From positions 21,431,970 through 21,495,969 of the forward strand of contig CM064657.1 in NCBI GenBank assembly GCA_032717465.1: DNA of 64,000 bases, written 5' to 3'. Of this stretch, positions 56,322-64,000 are shown piece after piece. The notes under the pieces were generated by a model. That model ran no database searches. It had not been told where the DNA came from and saw only the letters and a list, made by a program, of their open reading frames with translations. The translations under genes and the position numbers were made by a program. The first letter of the stretch is position 1, and every line of letters begins with the position of its first letter. The stretch is from Coenobita brevimanus (Eukaryota > Arthropoda > Malacostraca > Decapoda > Coenobitidae).

Positions 56322-57212
56322 GTAATAAGGTCTTGTAACATCAATTATGTAAATGTGCAAACAACATTTGTTGTTAATGCAGGGAAAGTTGGGGGCCTGA
56401 GATGTGGGCAGAAATTATGACAATGTATGCCTTGGAAATGACAGTATAGGGGAACTTAGTGGTGGTTCTCAGATTATATATTCAGTATAGTAAAAATAAT
56501 AGTGACATTACTGTTTTGATATTATATGTTAAATAAGGTTTGTATATGGAACGAAATACTTCGAGGCAAATTTTGCGCATATGAATGTAACCAGCCCCGC
56601 AAAAAACTCCACCAACTCAGCTTGCCTCTCTAATATTAGAGACACTGTTAACTAAACTGGTATGATGCTAGTTAGAAAGTATCCCTCCTGGAAGTCTTTT
56701 CCTTTCTGACTGACTCATCACACCAGACGCCAATATAACAGTGCTGGATGGATATACTGTACATACAATGTCAGGTACACCACATGACATGCCATGTCAT
56801 GTACATACAATTTCAGACACACTCTGGAAAAAAATCTCCATCAGTCCCTTGCCTTCATTGTTTTCTGCCTTTCTTTCAGTCTTCTCTGAAGTCACATAGC
56901 ATTCGTCCATCTCATATTCCTTTGTCACTTGCTTCATAATGCTGTCATATAAAAGTAATTTATAACATACCTTAGTTTGTCACAGCTAGCAGGAAAGTGT
57001 CTGCAATTGTTGCATTGTAATAGAACAGTGAGGGACATAAGGTTACATAATATTCCACTATGTTTGCTTCACCATTAAGGCATGTCTGTTACTCTAATCC
57101 CTGATGTGTCATTCTAAGAGGATTGTGTGCTGGTAGCAAGCGGGCAAGGAGAGGGAAGTGATAAGTAAAGGAGATGAATTGGGCAAATTTATCTTCTGTC
57201 ATGCACATGCTT
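56322..57212. other. Unassigned intron with one beat-like repeat relic
   Basis: Nothing recognised except 56717-56825, listed separately. Confidence 0.35.
56717..56825 (+). repeat. Diverged copy of the exon-A-like 50-bp unit
   Basis: CCAGACGCCAATATAACAGTGCTGG followed by ATGGATATACTGTACATACA, then two more degenerate ACAnTnTCAGrTACACCA starts. It parallels exon A and the units at 39481, with the donor GT changed to AT. In frame it gives PDANITVL. Confidence 0.6.
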
Positions 57213-57216
57213 TTAA

Positions 57217-57973
57217 CCCGTCACGTCCCGAGGTTTTCCGCACCTCCGACATCCCCCAGTCCCGAGGTATTTTCGAAAAAAAATTTTTTGGCTAAAACCT
57301 TCGCTTTTGGTGAGAAACTTCGAAAATTCATAGAGAAATCGCTCACCTGATGTTTAAAATACCCAATCCATGTAGGAGTTCCTCCTTACCTGACTGGGTT
57401 TTCTAACATGCTGGCACCAAAGAACACGAGTTCTATGGGAGGGTAACTATTTTATCCACTCATAAACGGTATTTATTTATTTACTTGGTACGAAAGTATA
57501 TGTAGTATGAGAGTATATTGGTTTTCAAGCAGTAATAAAGGCATTATAAGCATTGTTTCACTCACTAATTAATCACCATACCTGACCTTTTTTTGCCACA
57601 TTACCTGATCATTATTTCTGGCTGTTTCTTCTTCTAATGCTATGTAAACATTGTCCTCCACATTGTCTTCGATTGGGGAATCACTCTGGCCCTGAATATC
57701 TTTACTAGCCAGGTCATTGGTAACAGGTCCATTGCCGAGACAATGGCGTGAGGGGGGGAGGGGGGAGATTATGCGATGTAAGGCATTGTCCCTGCTTGGC
57801 ATCTTGTAGAGGAATAGAGGAAGGTGTCCCGTGTATACATACAAAAAATCCCGCGCGAAAATTGAAAATTGTGCAAATTAGGGACCTTGCAATTGCACGA
57901 CGTACTGGTACGTCGCCGGGACTGGCAAATGCAAATCGTTGCAACGTACCCATACGTCGACGGGACGGGGCGG
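57217..57973 (-). mobile_element. 757-bp piggyBac deletion derivative, copy 2
   Basis: TTAA at 57213-57216 and 57974-57977. Termini CCCGTCACGTCCCG and, inverted, CCCGCCCCGTCCCG. It has almost the same length and content as 51785-52540. Near the high end an inverted pair of ACGTACTGGTACGTC / GTACCCATACGTCGACGGGAC words forms subterminal repeats. Confidence 0.93.
57603..57804 (-). pseudogene. Retained transposase first exon in the piggyBac derivative
   Basis: Minus-strand frame MPSRDNALHRIISPLPPSRH, then DIQGQSDSPIEDNVEDNVYI and ALEEETARNNDQ, ending at CAG|GTAATG, a good splice-donor match. The Ser/Asp/Glu-rich make-up is that of piggyBac transposase N-termini. The catalytic exons are absent, so this could only supply a leader exon. 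Confidence 0.6.
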
Positions 57974-57977
57974 GTTA

Positions 57978-58385
57978 ATAATATCCAAGGAGGCATCTGA
58001 TGATATCCTAAATAATTAGTACAGCTTAATATGTCCCCCCGAAGGAGTAATTTATTTTCATGTAAATGTGCAGATAACAATATTCTAGGTGGGTAAGATG
58101 CTCCTATAGTCAATATGTCTTCAGTGGAAAGAAATGGACCACTCTCACAGTTTAAATATAAAGTGATAGTTGCATGTAATTCGATAAGACTTAGCTGTGA
58201 GACAGGAATGAGTCCCCTTGCCCACTAGTCTGATTTATCCTCCAGTCTGACAAAACCTAGCCGTCAGTTTAGCTGAAAGAGGCTAAGGAACTTTGTCAGA
58301 TGGAACAAACGGACATTAACAAGCGGTATACTGCATCCTCATGAAAACATGGCTGTCAGCGTGGGGCTGGACCAAAAGGCATTAT
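57978..58385. other. Unassigned intronic sequence
   Basis: Nothing recognisable on either strand. Confidence 0.3.
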
Positions 58386-58390
58386 TTTGC

Positions 58391-59605
58391 GTCTTTTTTT
58401 TTTTATACAAGGAAGAAGGAACCAAAGGCCAGGAACCCTGAAACCATTCCTTCCAAGAAAAAAAAAAAATACAACAGAGCCAAATTGAAGATATGTTCAT
58501 TTCGAGATGCCTGGACACACTCTGTTTGAAAGACCGGAGATCATAGGATGTAGGAAATACAGACAGAGGAAGACAGTTCCAGAGTTGACCTGTTGCATAA
58601 ATGAAGGACTGGGAGTAACGGGTAACTCTTGCATTAGAGAGTTGGACAGAAAACAGATGAGAGTTTGGTGCTGGATGGGTGCTATGCACCCTTCATAGAG
58701 GTAGAGGGATTCAAGCAGACAGTTCAGAGGAGCAGTGACCACTGAAGTAGTGATAGAAAAGGGATAAAGATGTAACAGTGCAACAAAGAGATAGAGGTTA
58801 AAGGGAGTCAGTAAGAGGAGGAGAGTTAAATAAGATGAAAAGCCTTTGACTCCACCTTGCTGAGAAGAGCTGTATGTGGGGAGCCTCCCGAAACATGAAA
58901 CTTGTACTCTACACAGGAGTGAATAAAACCCATGTATAAAGTCAACAACTGTGCAGGGGTAAAGAAGATATGGAGTCGGCTTAGCACACTTAATCTCTTG
59001 GAAGCAGATTTTACAAGAGATGTAACATGATCTTTCCAAGATAAATCCCGAGAGAATGAAACCCCAAGTATGTGTAAGGATGATGCAGAACTGAGCTGGA
59101 TATTATTAAACATTAATGGGTACTCCTGTGGAAGATTTTGTTCGGTTGATAGGTGTATATGAACTGAATCTTTGATACATCAAAAACAACAAAATTACTT
59201 TGACCCTAGTCAGAGATACAAGCCAAGTCAGACATTAGGTGTGCCATTGCCTCATCCCTTGTTTGTTGAAGTAACTGCTGAGATGGACATTGTGGGAAAC
59301 GAAGGGAAGGGTGAAGGATGGAATCATCAGTGTAGGCTATGAGTGGATAGGGTTAGATGTTGAGCTTAGAAGGTCATTGACGAATAAACGGAAGAGAGTT
59401 GGTGATTGGACAGAGCCCTGAGGAACACCACTGTTGATAGATCTAGGAGAAGAATGGTGGCCGTCTACAACAGCATCTATAGAATGACCAGAAGGAAGCT
59501 ATTGACAAAGGCACAGATAGAGGGATAGAAAGCGTAAGAGGGCAGTTTGGAAATTAAAAATTTATGCCAGACTCGATCGAAAACCTTGAAGATGTCAAGT
59601 GCACT
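58391..59605 (-). mobile_element. LINE J: 5'-truncated Jockey-like LINE
   Basis: Poly-T at 58391-58400 marks the minus-strand 3' end. Matches LINE H from about CACTTGACATCT (47095) to the end. The frame 59113-58826 holds MFNNIQLSSASSLHILGVSF and LSRLHIFFTPAQLLTLYMG; 58689-58339 holds the C-terminal end (IYATGQLWNCLPLSVFP). The GVPQGS and YADD regions lie at 59345-59440 in broken frames. It provides the empty-site sequence for the hAT insertion in LINE I. Confidence 0.88.
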
Positions 59606-59609
59606 GGCA

Positions 59610-59876
59610 CTTCCTCATGCTTGGAATTAAGGCACGGAGACTCATCGCCTCATATGAGGTAATCAGCGCGGCCAGGGATGGCCTGCATATCTGAGTAAAA
59701 AATAAGTAGTATTTGGCAACTGCGGTGTGGCAGGGCTTGGCATCTGCTCTGACGGCATAGAAGAGACTCAACATCTCCATGGAAACCAAACATGCTTCCT
59801 CGTGCTTGAAATTATGGTGCAGAGACCCATCACCTCATATGAGGTGATCAGCGCAGCCAGGGATGGCCTGCATATC
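59610..59876. repeat. Direct repeat with palindromic CCTCATATGAGG core
   Basis: 59610-59691 and 59795-59876 are about 80-bp copies (CTTCCTCrTGCTTG .. CCTCATATGAGGT .. GGGATGGCCTGCATATC), offset ~185 bp. A further GATTTGAGGCGATTAGCGCG follows at 59880. Family unknown. Confidence 0.8.
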
Positions 59877-59889
59877 GCCTGATTTGAGG

Positions 59890-60901
59890 CGATTAGCGCG
59901 ACGGGGGTTACTGTGAATTCAGTGAATGAGAAATATTGTTAGCTAACAGTGGGAGCTACAGTTACTTAATATTTCACTCACTCTGCTTCTCCCTTCCCTC
60001 AGCTGGCTAATATTCTTTTTACTGAGAAAGGATTGCTGCTCATAGAATAACTCTAAAAAGCGACAGGGAGGTATGTGACGGAGTGACCGTAAATGCGACA
60101 GTTCTACTTATCTACTTTCCGCTACCTGTTTGTTTATTATACCCGCCCACTGATAGTGGATAATAATGTATTGATGATGATGATGTTCTGCTGTGTAAGG
60201 ATGTGACTGCCAGATAAGCTGAACCGACGTGATTTAACGTATATTAGCCATGTCTAACAGTTTAACTTTAAATTAGGTTGTATTTTCTTAGGATTCATTT
60301 GCGGTATTCTAGTATAAGGTGTATTTTTGTTACCTAGATGAGCCTTTACTTCTAACTCCTGCTACTCCCAGACATTGTATTCAGCGCTGGGTAGACCTCC
60401 TACTGAAGAAGATTGGAGGTTAAGCTGCTTTATAATTTAGCATATCAGCAACGATTCAGAACAATTTCGTCATCTATAACGGAATTAATCATGCCAGCGT
60501 ATGTCTGTATCCAGAACATTCTTTCAGTCAGAAAGATCTTTCTTTAGTCGAATAAACTGGCCTAATGGAAGTCTGGAAGTCTAAATAATAACTAGAATGT
60601 GTACCTGAGAAAGTCACCCACCTGCTTTGGGTAGGCATCTTTTCACCCGACTGACCCTGGCATTTGACCATGACCTTTATATTCGATACTGGCCCAGGCA
60701 TGGTCAAAAACCATAGGTCTACAAAAAAAAAAAAAAAAAAAAAAAAAGAGGTTTATAGACTTGGACTTTCATAAGGTACAGTCCAGACAGTTGGCCCTGA
60801 AAAAATATGGAACTAAAACCATGATATGTAGACGTTCTCAGACTGAAGAAGTTACATCATGGTAGTGATGATGTTAACACTGCTACTCCAATTTCCTGCA
60901 G
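59890..60901. other. Intron upstream of beat exon B
   Basis: No TE recognised. Contains an A run at 60722-60747 and the polypyrimidine/acceptor ATTTCCTGCAG. Confidence 0.5.
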
Positions 60902-61035
60902 ACCTGCCAAGCCGGGGTCCGAGCATCACGGGACAGCGCCAGAGCTACAGAGTCGGAGAGTTGCTTTTGGTAAATTGTTCATCACCACCATCCTTCCCTC
61001 CAGCACACCTGTCTTGGCTGATCAATGGTAAAAAA
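60902..61035 (+). CDS. beat-like: Beaten-path-like protein, exon starting Ig domain 2
   Basis: After acceptor TTTCCTGCAG the exon reads, with the G carried from exon A, DLPSRGPSITGQRQSYRVGE, LLLVNCSSPPSFPPAHLSW, LINGKKV. Beat proteins have at this place a -LP--GP-I-GG-SRYRVGD--NVNCTS---PAA-L-WYING- stretch; the Ig2 B-strand Cys (VNC) and C-strand Trp (LSW) are both present. A sequon NCS is visible. The 3' limit is uncertain: donor candidates are GTCAGT at 61036 (phase 0) and GTAAAA at 61028 (phase 1). The first was used here. The remaining Ig2 and C-terminal exons are not in the window as far as I can see. Confidence 0.88.
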
Positions 61036-61241
61036 GTCAGTAACACACCAGGTTATTTGTTCTGCCTTTTCATCTGCTTAATAAGAAGCCAGGTATATGG
61101 GAATAGCGCTTGCTCTCTCTCTCTCTCTCTCTGTCTTACTTGGGCTTACTAACTCACGATATGCCTCTCATTTTCTTCTACGTGCTCACATTCTTCACTT
61201 TGAACTGCATTCACATTTACTCCTATTCCATCACTGTCCTT

Positions 61242-61534
61242 AGTGCGCGTCCACACGTGCTCTCGAACATATGTTGGCAACACGGCAGGCAACATGTCCG
61301 GGAACATGTTTGCAGCAGTATTTGGACAGATATATGCAAACATGTTTCAGTGCAGCTTCGAACACTGGTAGCGGAGGCAGTGGTATAAGTGTATCCATGC
61401 CAGGCAGCTGAGACTTCATAATGATGTTGCCAATATGATTTGGACGCTGCTGTTCCCAACATGTTTGCAGCGTGTTCGTTACTGTGTTGCTTACATGTTG
61501 CCAGCATTTGTTTGAGCACAAGTGTGGACGCACT
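61242..61534. mobile_element. 293-bp PIF/Harbinger-like MITE
   Basis: Ends AGTGCGCGTCCACACGTGCTC and, inverted, AGTGCGTCCACACTTGTGCTC, continuing as imperfect inverted repeat to TTGGCAACA / CTGGCAACA. CTT lies on both sides (61239-61241 and 61535-61537). A 3-bp duplication and a GTGCGTCCACAC terminus fit PIF/Harbinger. The interior is rich in CATGTTTGC words. No coding. It sits 200 bp downstream of exon B in the next intron. Confidence 0.85.
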
Positions 61535-61537
61535 CTT

Positions 61538-62147
61538 ATTTATCACTGTAGCCACTTTCTTAATCTCCTTTACTCTCTCGCTTCGTCTCACAGTCACTCA
61601 CTCTCAACTCTCTCCAAAATCCATTCACCTGAACTCTTAAATATTCACGCACTCACATACTCATTCACTCACTGATCCAAATTCATTCTTGCACACTCCT
61701 TTCTCTCACTCACTGTCGAATTTAGTGGTGCTCATACCCAGTTTCATGTACACCCACGAACCAAAGTTCCGACACTCCCCTGGTTGGTAGTAAATCGAAT
61801 CCAAGGCTAATGATAGGCTCAACGATCGGACACACTAGCTTAGCAGATTGATAGCAAGACTCAGAGGTTGTGATTCACACTTCACAGCTGGAATTCTCGA
61901 AGAGAATAATACAAACAGAGCAGGGAAGGTTTATTACTATTGTCTATGTAATGTTCATCTAAATTACTTGTTTTTCATCCATGTGATAAGTAGAGCATTT
62001 AAAAATTACAGTACCATGTTGTGACGGACGAGTGAAAATCCTGTAGAAGTGCTGAACCGCAGCTTCGAATATTCATCATATTTGAAGCACCATGGTAGGC
62101 TACACAATCTATGGCTGGGTTAACTCAGGGAGAAGGGGTCCAGCTGT
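61538..62147. other. Unassigned intronic sequence
   Basis: Nothing recognisable beyond CACTCA-rich stretches near 61590-61720. Confidence 0.3.
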
Positions 62148-62155
62148 ATACGGTA

Positions 62156-62558
62156 TTATTATCATCATCATCATCAGCCATTTGAGTATCCACTGCAGGA
62201 CCGGCCTATCCCGACCGATGTCGGGACGATACAGCCAATGTATCTCTACCGAGTGGTTTAGGCTGTCTGGTAGAGATTGTATGTATTGTGACAAGTGCTT
62301 GTAAGTGTAATTGTAGTGTTGGAGTGGCTTTGGATGTGTTTGTAGTCTGTGAACCAAGTGTAATCGGCCCACGCAAGCCGACTGGGTGCAAGCATACTTT
62401 ATAGTAAGTGACACTAGTTCAACCACAGCACCCCTTGTGTCCCCCAATGCAGCACGTGGCCGAGTGAACACTCCCAAAGTTTATTACCCTGGCGGGGCGC
62501 GAACCCTGGTTCACCCGCGCACGAAACTCACACTCTACCACTGTACCACAGAGGCTCC
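62156..62558 (-). mobile_element. 403-bp tRNA-derived SINE with RTE-type 3' tail
   Basis: Flanked by an exact 8-bp duplication ATACGGTA (62148-62155 and 62559-62566). The minus strand starts GGAGCCTCTGTGGTACAGTG, with an A-box-like GTGGTACAGTGGTAGAGTG and a B-box GGTTCGCGCCCC about 35 bases on, i.e. a tRNA-like RNA polymerase III promoter. A non-tRNA body follows, and the end CCTGCAGTGGATACTCAAATG then GCTGATGATGATGATG, very like the 3' end of LINE E. Confidence 0.92.
62500..62556 (-). promoter_or_regulatory. Internal Pol III promoter (A and B boxes) of the SINE
   Basis: A-box-like region about 62531-62548 and B box GGTTCGCGCCCC about 62498-62509, read on the minus strand. The spacing is tRNA-like. 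Confidence 0.75.
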
Positions 62559-62563
62559 ATACG

Positions 62564-62566
<3 letters not shown>

Positions 62567-62612
<46 letters not shown>
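62567..62612. repeat. (AT)n microsatellite
   Basis: AT repeat between the SINE and the 3' end of LINE G. It may have grown from the LINE tail. Confidence 0.95.
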
Positions 62613-62617
<5 letters not shown>

Positions 62618-64000
62618 CAGACGCCTCAATCCCGTATGGGGTGGCCTCCAGGTCGCCCTGCCCACCGCCATTTCACTGCCCTGCTCCCAATTCACACCCC
62701 CCTCTCTCATACACCTCTCCATCCCATCCCTCCATCTCATCCTCGGCCTCCACCTCCCTCTCCCCTCTCCATCTCACTCACATATTCTCTCCTCATCAGT
62801 CTCTCACCCTCCATCCTCTCCACATGGCCAAACCACCTCAGTGTGTTCCTCCTAACGCTTCCTGTCTCAGCCATATCCACACCACAAGGTTCCTTTATAT
62901 CCTCATTTGTCAGCCTGTCTCTCCATGTGACTCCACAGGCTCCTCTTAAATAACTCATTTCCACTGCTCTCACTCTTGACTTGTGTCCTTCCAACAACGT
63001 CCACGCTTCACTTCCATACGTTAGAGTTGGTATCACAATACTGTAATGTAGTAACTTTTTCACTTCCATGCTCACTTCCCTGTTCCTTATCACTGCTTTC
63101 AAGGAACAAGCAACCTTTTCTTCCCTGCTGTACCCTTTCAAGCACTTCACCCTCCAAACCTCCATCCTTACTCATCACACTACCCAAGTACTTAAACCTA
63201 CTCACATTTTCCATTTCCTCACCATCCAACCTCACTGTACATTCATTGACTTCACCTCTCTCAAAGACCATCACTTTACTCTTCCCTATATTCACCTTTA
63301 GATTCCGTTTCTTACACACTCTCCCAAACTCATCCACCAAGCCTTGCAGCTCCCCTTCGTCTTCACTCAACAACACAGTATCATCTGCAAACAATAGAAC
63401 TGGGAGTTTCCGACACTACCCTCTCTCACCAGGGCCACTCCAACATCCACTGCCCAACCTCGAACCTCTTTTATTACCCCATCCATGTACAGATTGAACA
63501 GCCATGGAGACATGACATATCCCTGTTTCAACCCAACCTTCAAAGAGAAAAATTCACTCAGTTCACCATCCACACGCATTACAGCCTCAGCACCATCATA
63601 CATACTCTTCACAGCATTCAACAACTTCCCATCTACTCCATATATTCTTAATACTTTCCACAATCCTTGTCTATCCACTCTATCATATGCTTTCTCCAAA
63701 TCCATGAAAGCCGCATACAACTTCTTTCCCTTCTCTAGAAACTTTTCCACTAAAGCTCTAAGAATGAATATCTGATCTACACAACCTCTTCCCTTCCTAA
63801 AGCCTCCCTGTTCTTCTCCAACTAATTCCTCTGTTCTTTCCTTAACTCTGTCAATAAGTATTCTACCATACACTTTTCCTATTACACTAAGAAGACAAAT
63901 GCCCCTATGATTATCAAACACTTCTTTTTTCTCTCTCCCATTGTACAAGGGAATAGTTATACCTGACTTCCAATCCTCCGGACTTTCCTCCCAGGCCAAT
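62613..64000 (-). mobile_element. LINE G: LINE F family, continues past the window end
   Basis: The minus-strand 3' end GGCCACCCCATACGGGATTG..GCGTCTGGCAAAA matches LINE F. Coding sequence runs to base 64000, so the 5' limit is unknown. Confidence 0.9.
62737..63999 (-). pseudogene. LINE G reverse transcriptase, frameshifted
   Basis: Same blocks as LINE F: EEQGGFRKGRGCVDQIF, AFMDLEKAYDRVDRQGLW, LKVGLKQGYVMSPWLF (63999-63367), the catalytic FADDTVLLSEDE (63394-63008) and LTYGSEAWTLLEGH, WFGHVERM (63165-62737). Two frame changes (near 63380 and 63110) interrupt it. Confidence 0.88.

Larger units (their letters stand above)
15901..60901 (+). other. ~45-kb intron of the beat-like gene, filled with TEs
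   Basis: Donor GTGGGT at 15901, acceptor TTTCCTGCAG ending at 60901. The split codon G|AC joins the exons in phase 1 and restores the family sequence across the junction. All TE features between 16 and 60 kb lie in this intron, and most recognisable ones are on either strand without bias. It is still possible that a small exon was missed, but the protein family needs none here. Confidence 0.8.

Noticed and set aside
61149..61597. Frames rich in Cys/His near exon B
   Set aside because: Overlap the inverted-repeat MITE and differ on both strands; not exons.

Overview
The window looks like arthropod nuclear DNA, most plausibly from a decapod crustacean. There are no operons or ribosome sites. 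Coding material is either spliced exons or broken transposon ORFs, microsatellites are abundant and long, and the only host gene I recognise belongs to the arthropod beaten-path (beat) family. That gene lies on the + strand. One exon (15768-15900) encodes the end of the first Ig domain. A second exon (60902 to about 61035) starts the second Ig domain. Their splice phases match, so the roughly 45 kb between them reads as one intron, and almost all recognisable sequence in it is transposable element (TE).

Region 1-15.7 kb (upstream flank or intron): two same-strand CR1/L2-type LINEs (A and B) sit head-to-tail around (AC)n repeats. They are followed by a decayed piggyBac transposase split by a 154-bp TA-flanked MITE, a ~177-bp tandem array, a THAP-like fragment, a long fold-back element with an 88-bp perfect palindrome at its centre, and two copies of a ~360-bp repeat that shares its 3' tail with a LINE in the same window.

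Region 16.05-31.68 kb: one composite element on the minus strand. It is an LTR retrotransposon of the Gypsy/errantivirus type with two ~330-bp LTRs, primer-binding-site-like and polypurine tracts, gag (CCHC), protease, RT, RNase H, integrase and an env-like gene with a membrane anchor. It has been invaded by an almost intact 3.8-kb piggyBac (TTAA on both sides), by a second piggyBac now fused in frame to env, and by a 248-bp LINE 3' end with a 10-bp target duplication. All retroviral-type genes are broken.

Region 31.7-35 kb: mostly unrecognised, including a decayed GC-rich minisatellite. Region 35-50.2 kb: LINE C (nearly full length), then LINE D of the same family. LINE D is split by an RTE/BovB-like LINE E, itself split by LINE F, and by a Jockey-like LINE H. 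Region 50.2-57.98 kb: a Jockey-like LINE I in an (ACT)n tract carries a 2.2-kb hAT-like element, which carries a 756-bp piggyBac deletion derivative. A full piggyBac relic and a second 757-bp derivative follow. Region 58-64 kb: LINE J, beat exon B, a Harbinger-like MITE, a tRNA-derived SINE with an RTE-type tail and precise 8-bp target duplications, and LINE G running off the end.

The TEs do not form a pathway. They form datable nests: host intron, then LINE or LTR element, then DNA transposon, then MITE. Reading was by eye. Family assignments rest on motifs, not on database searches.
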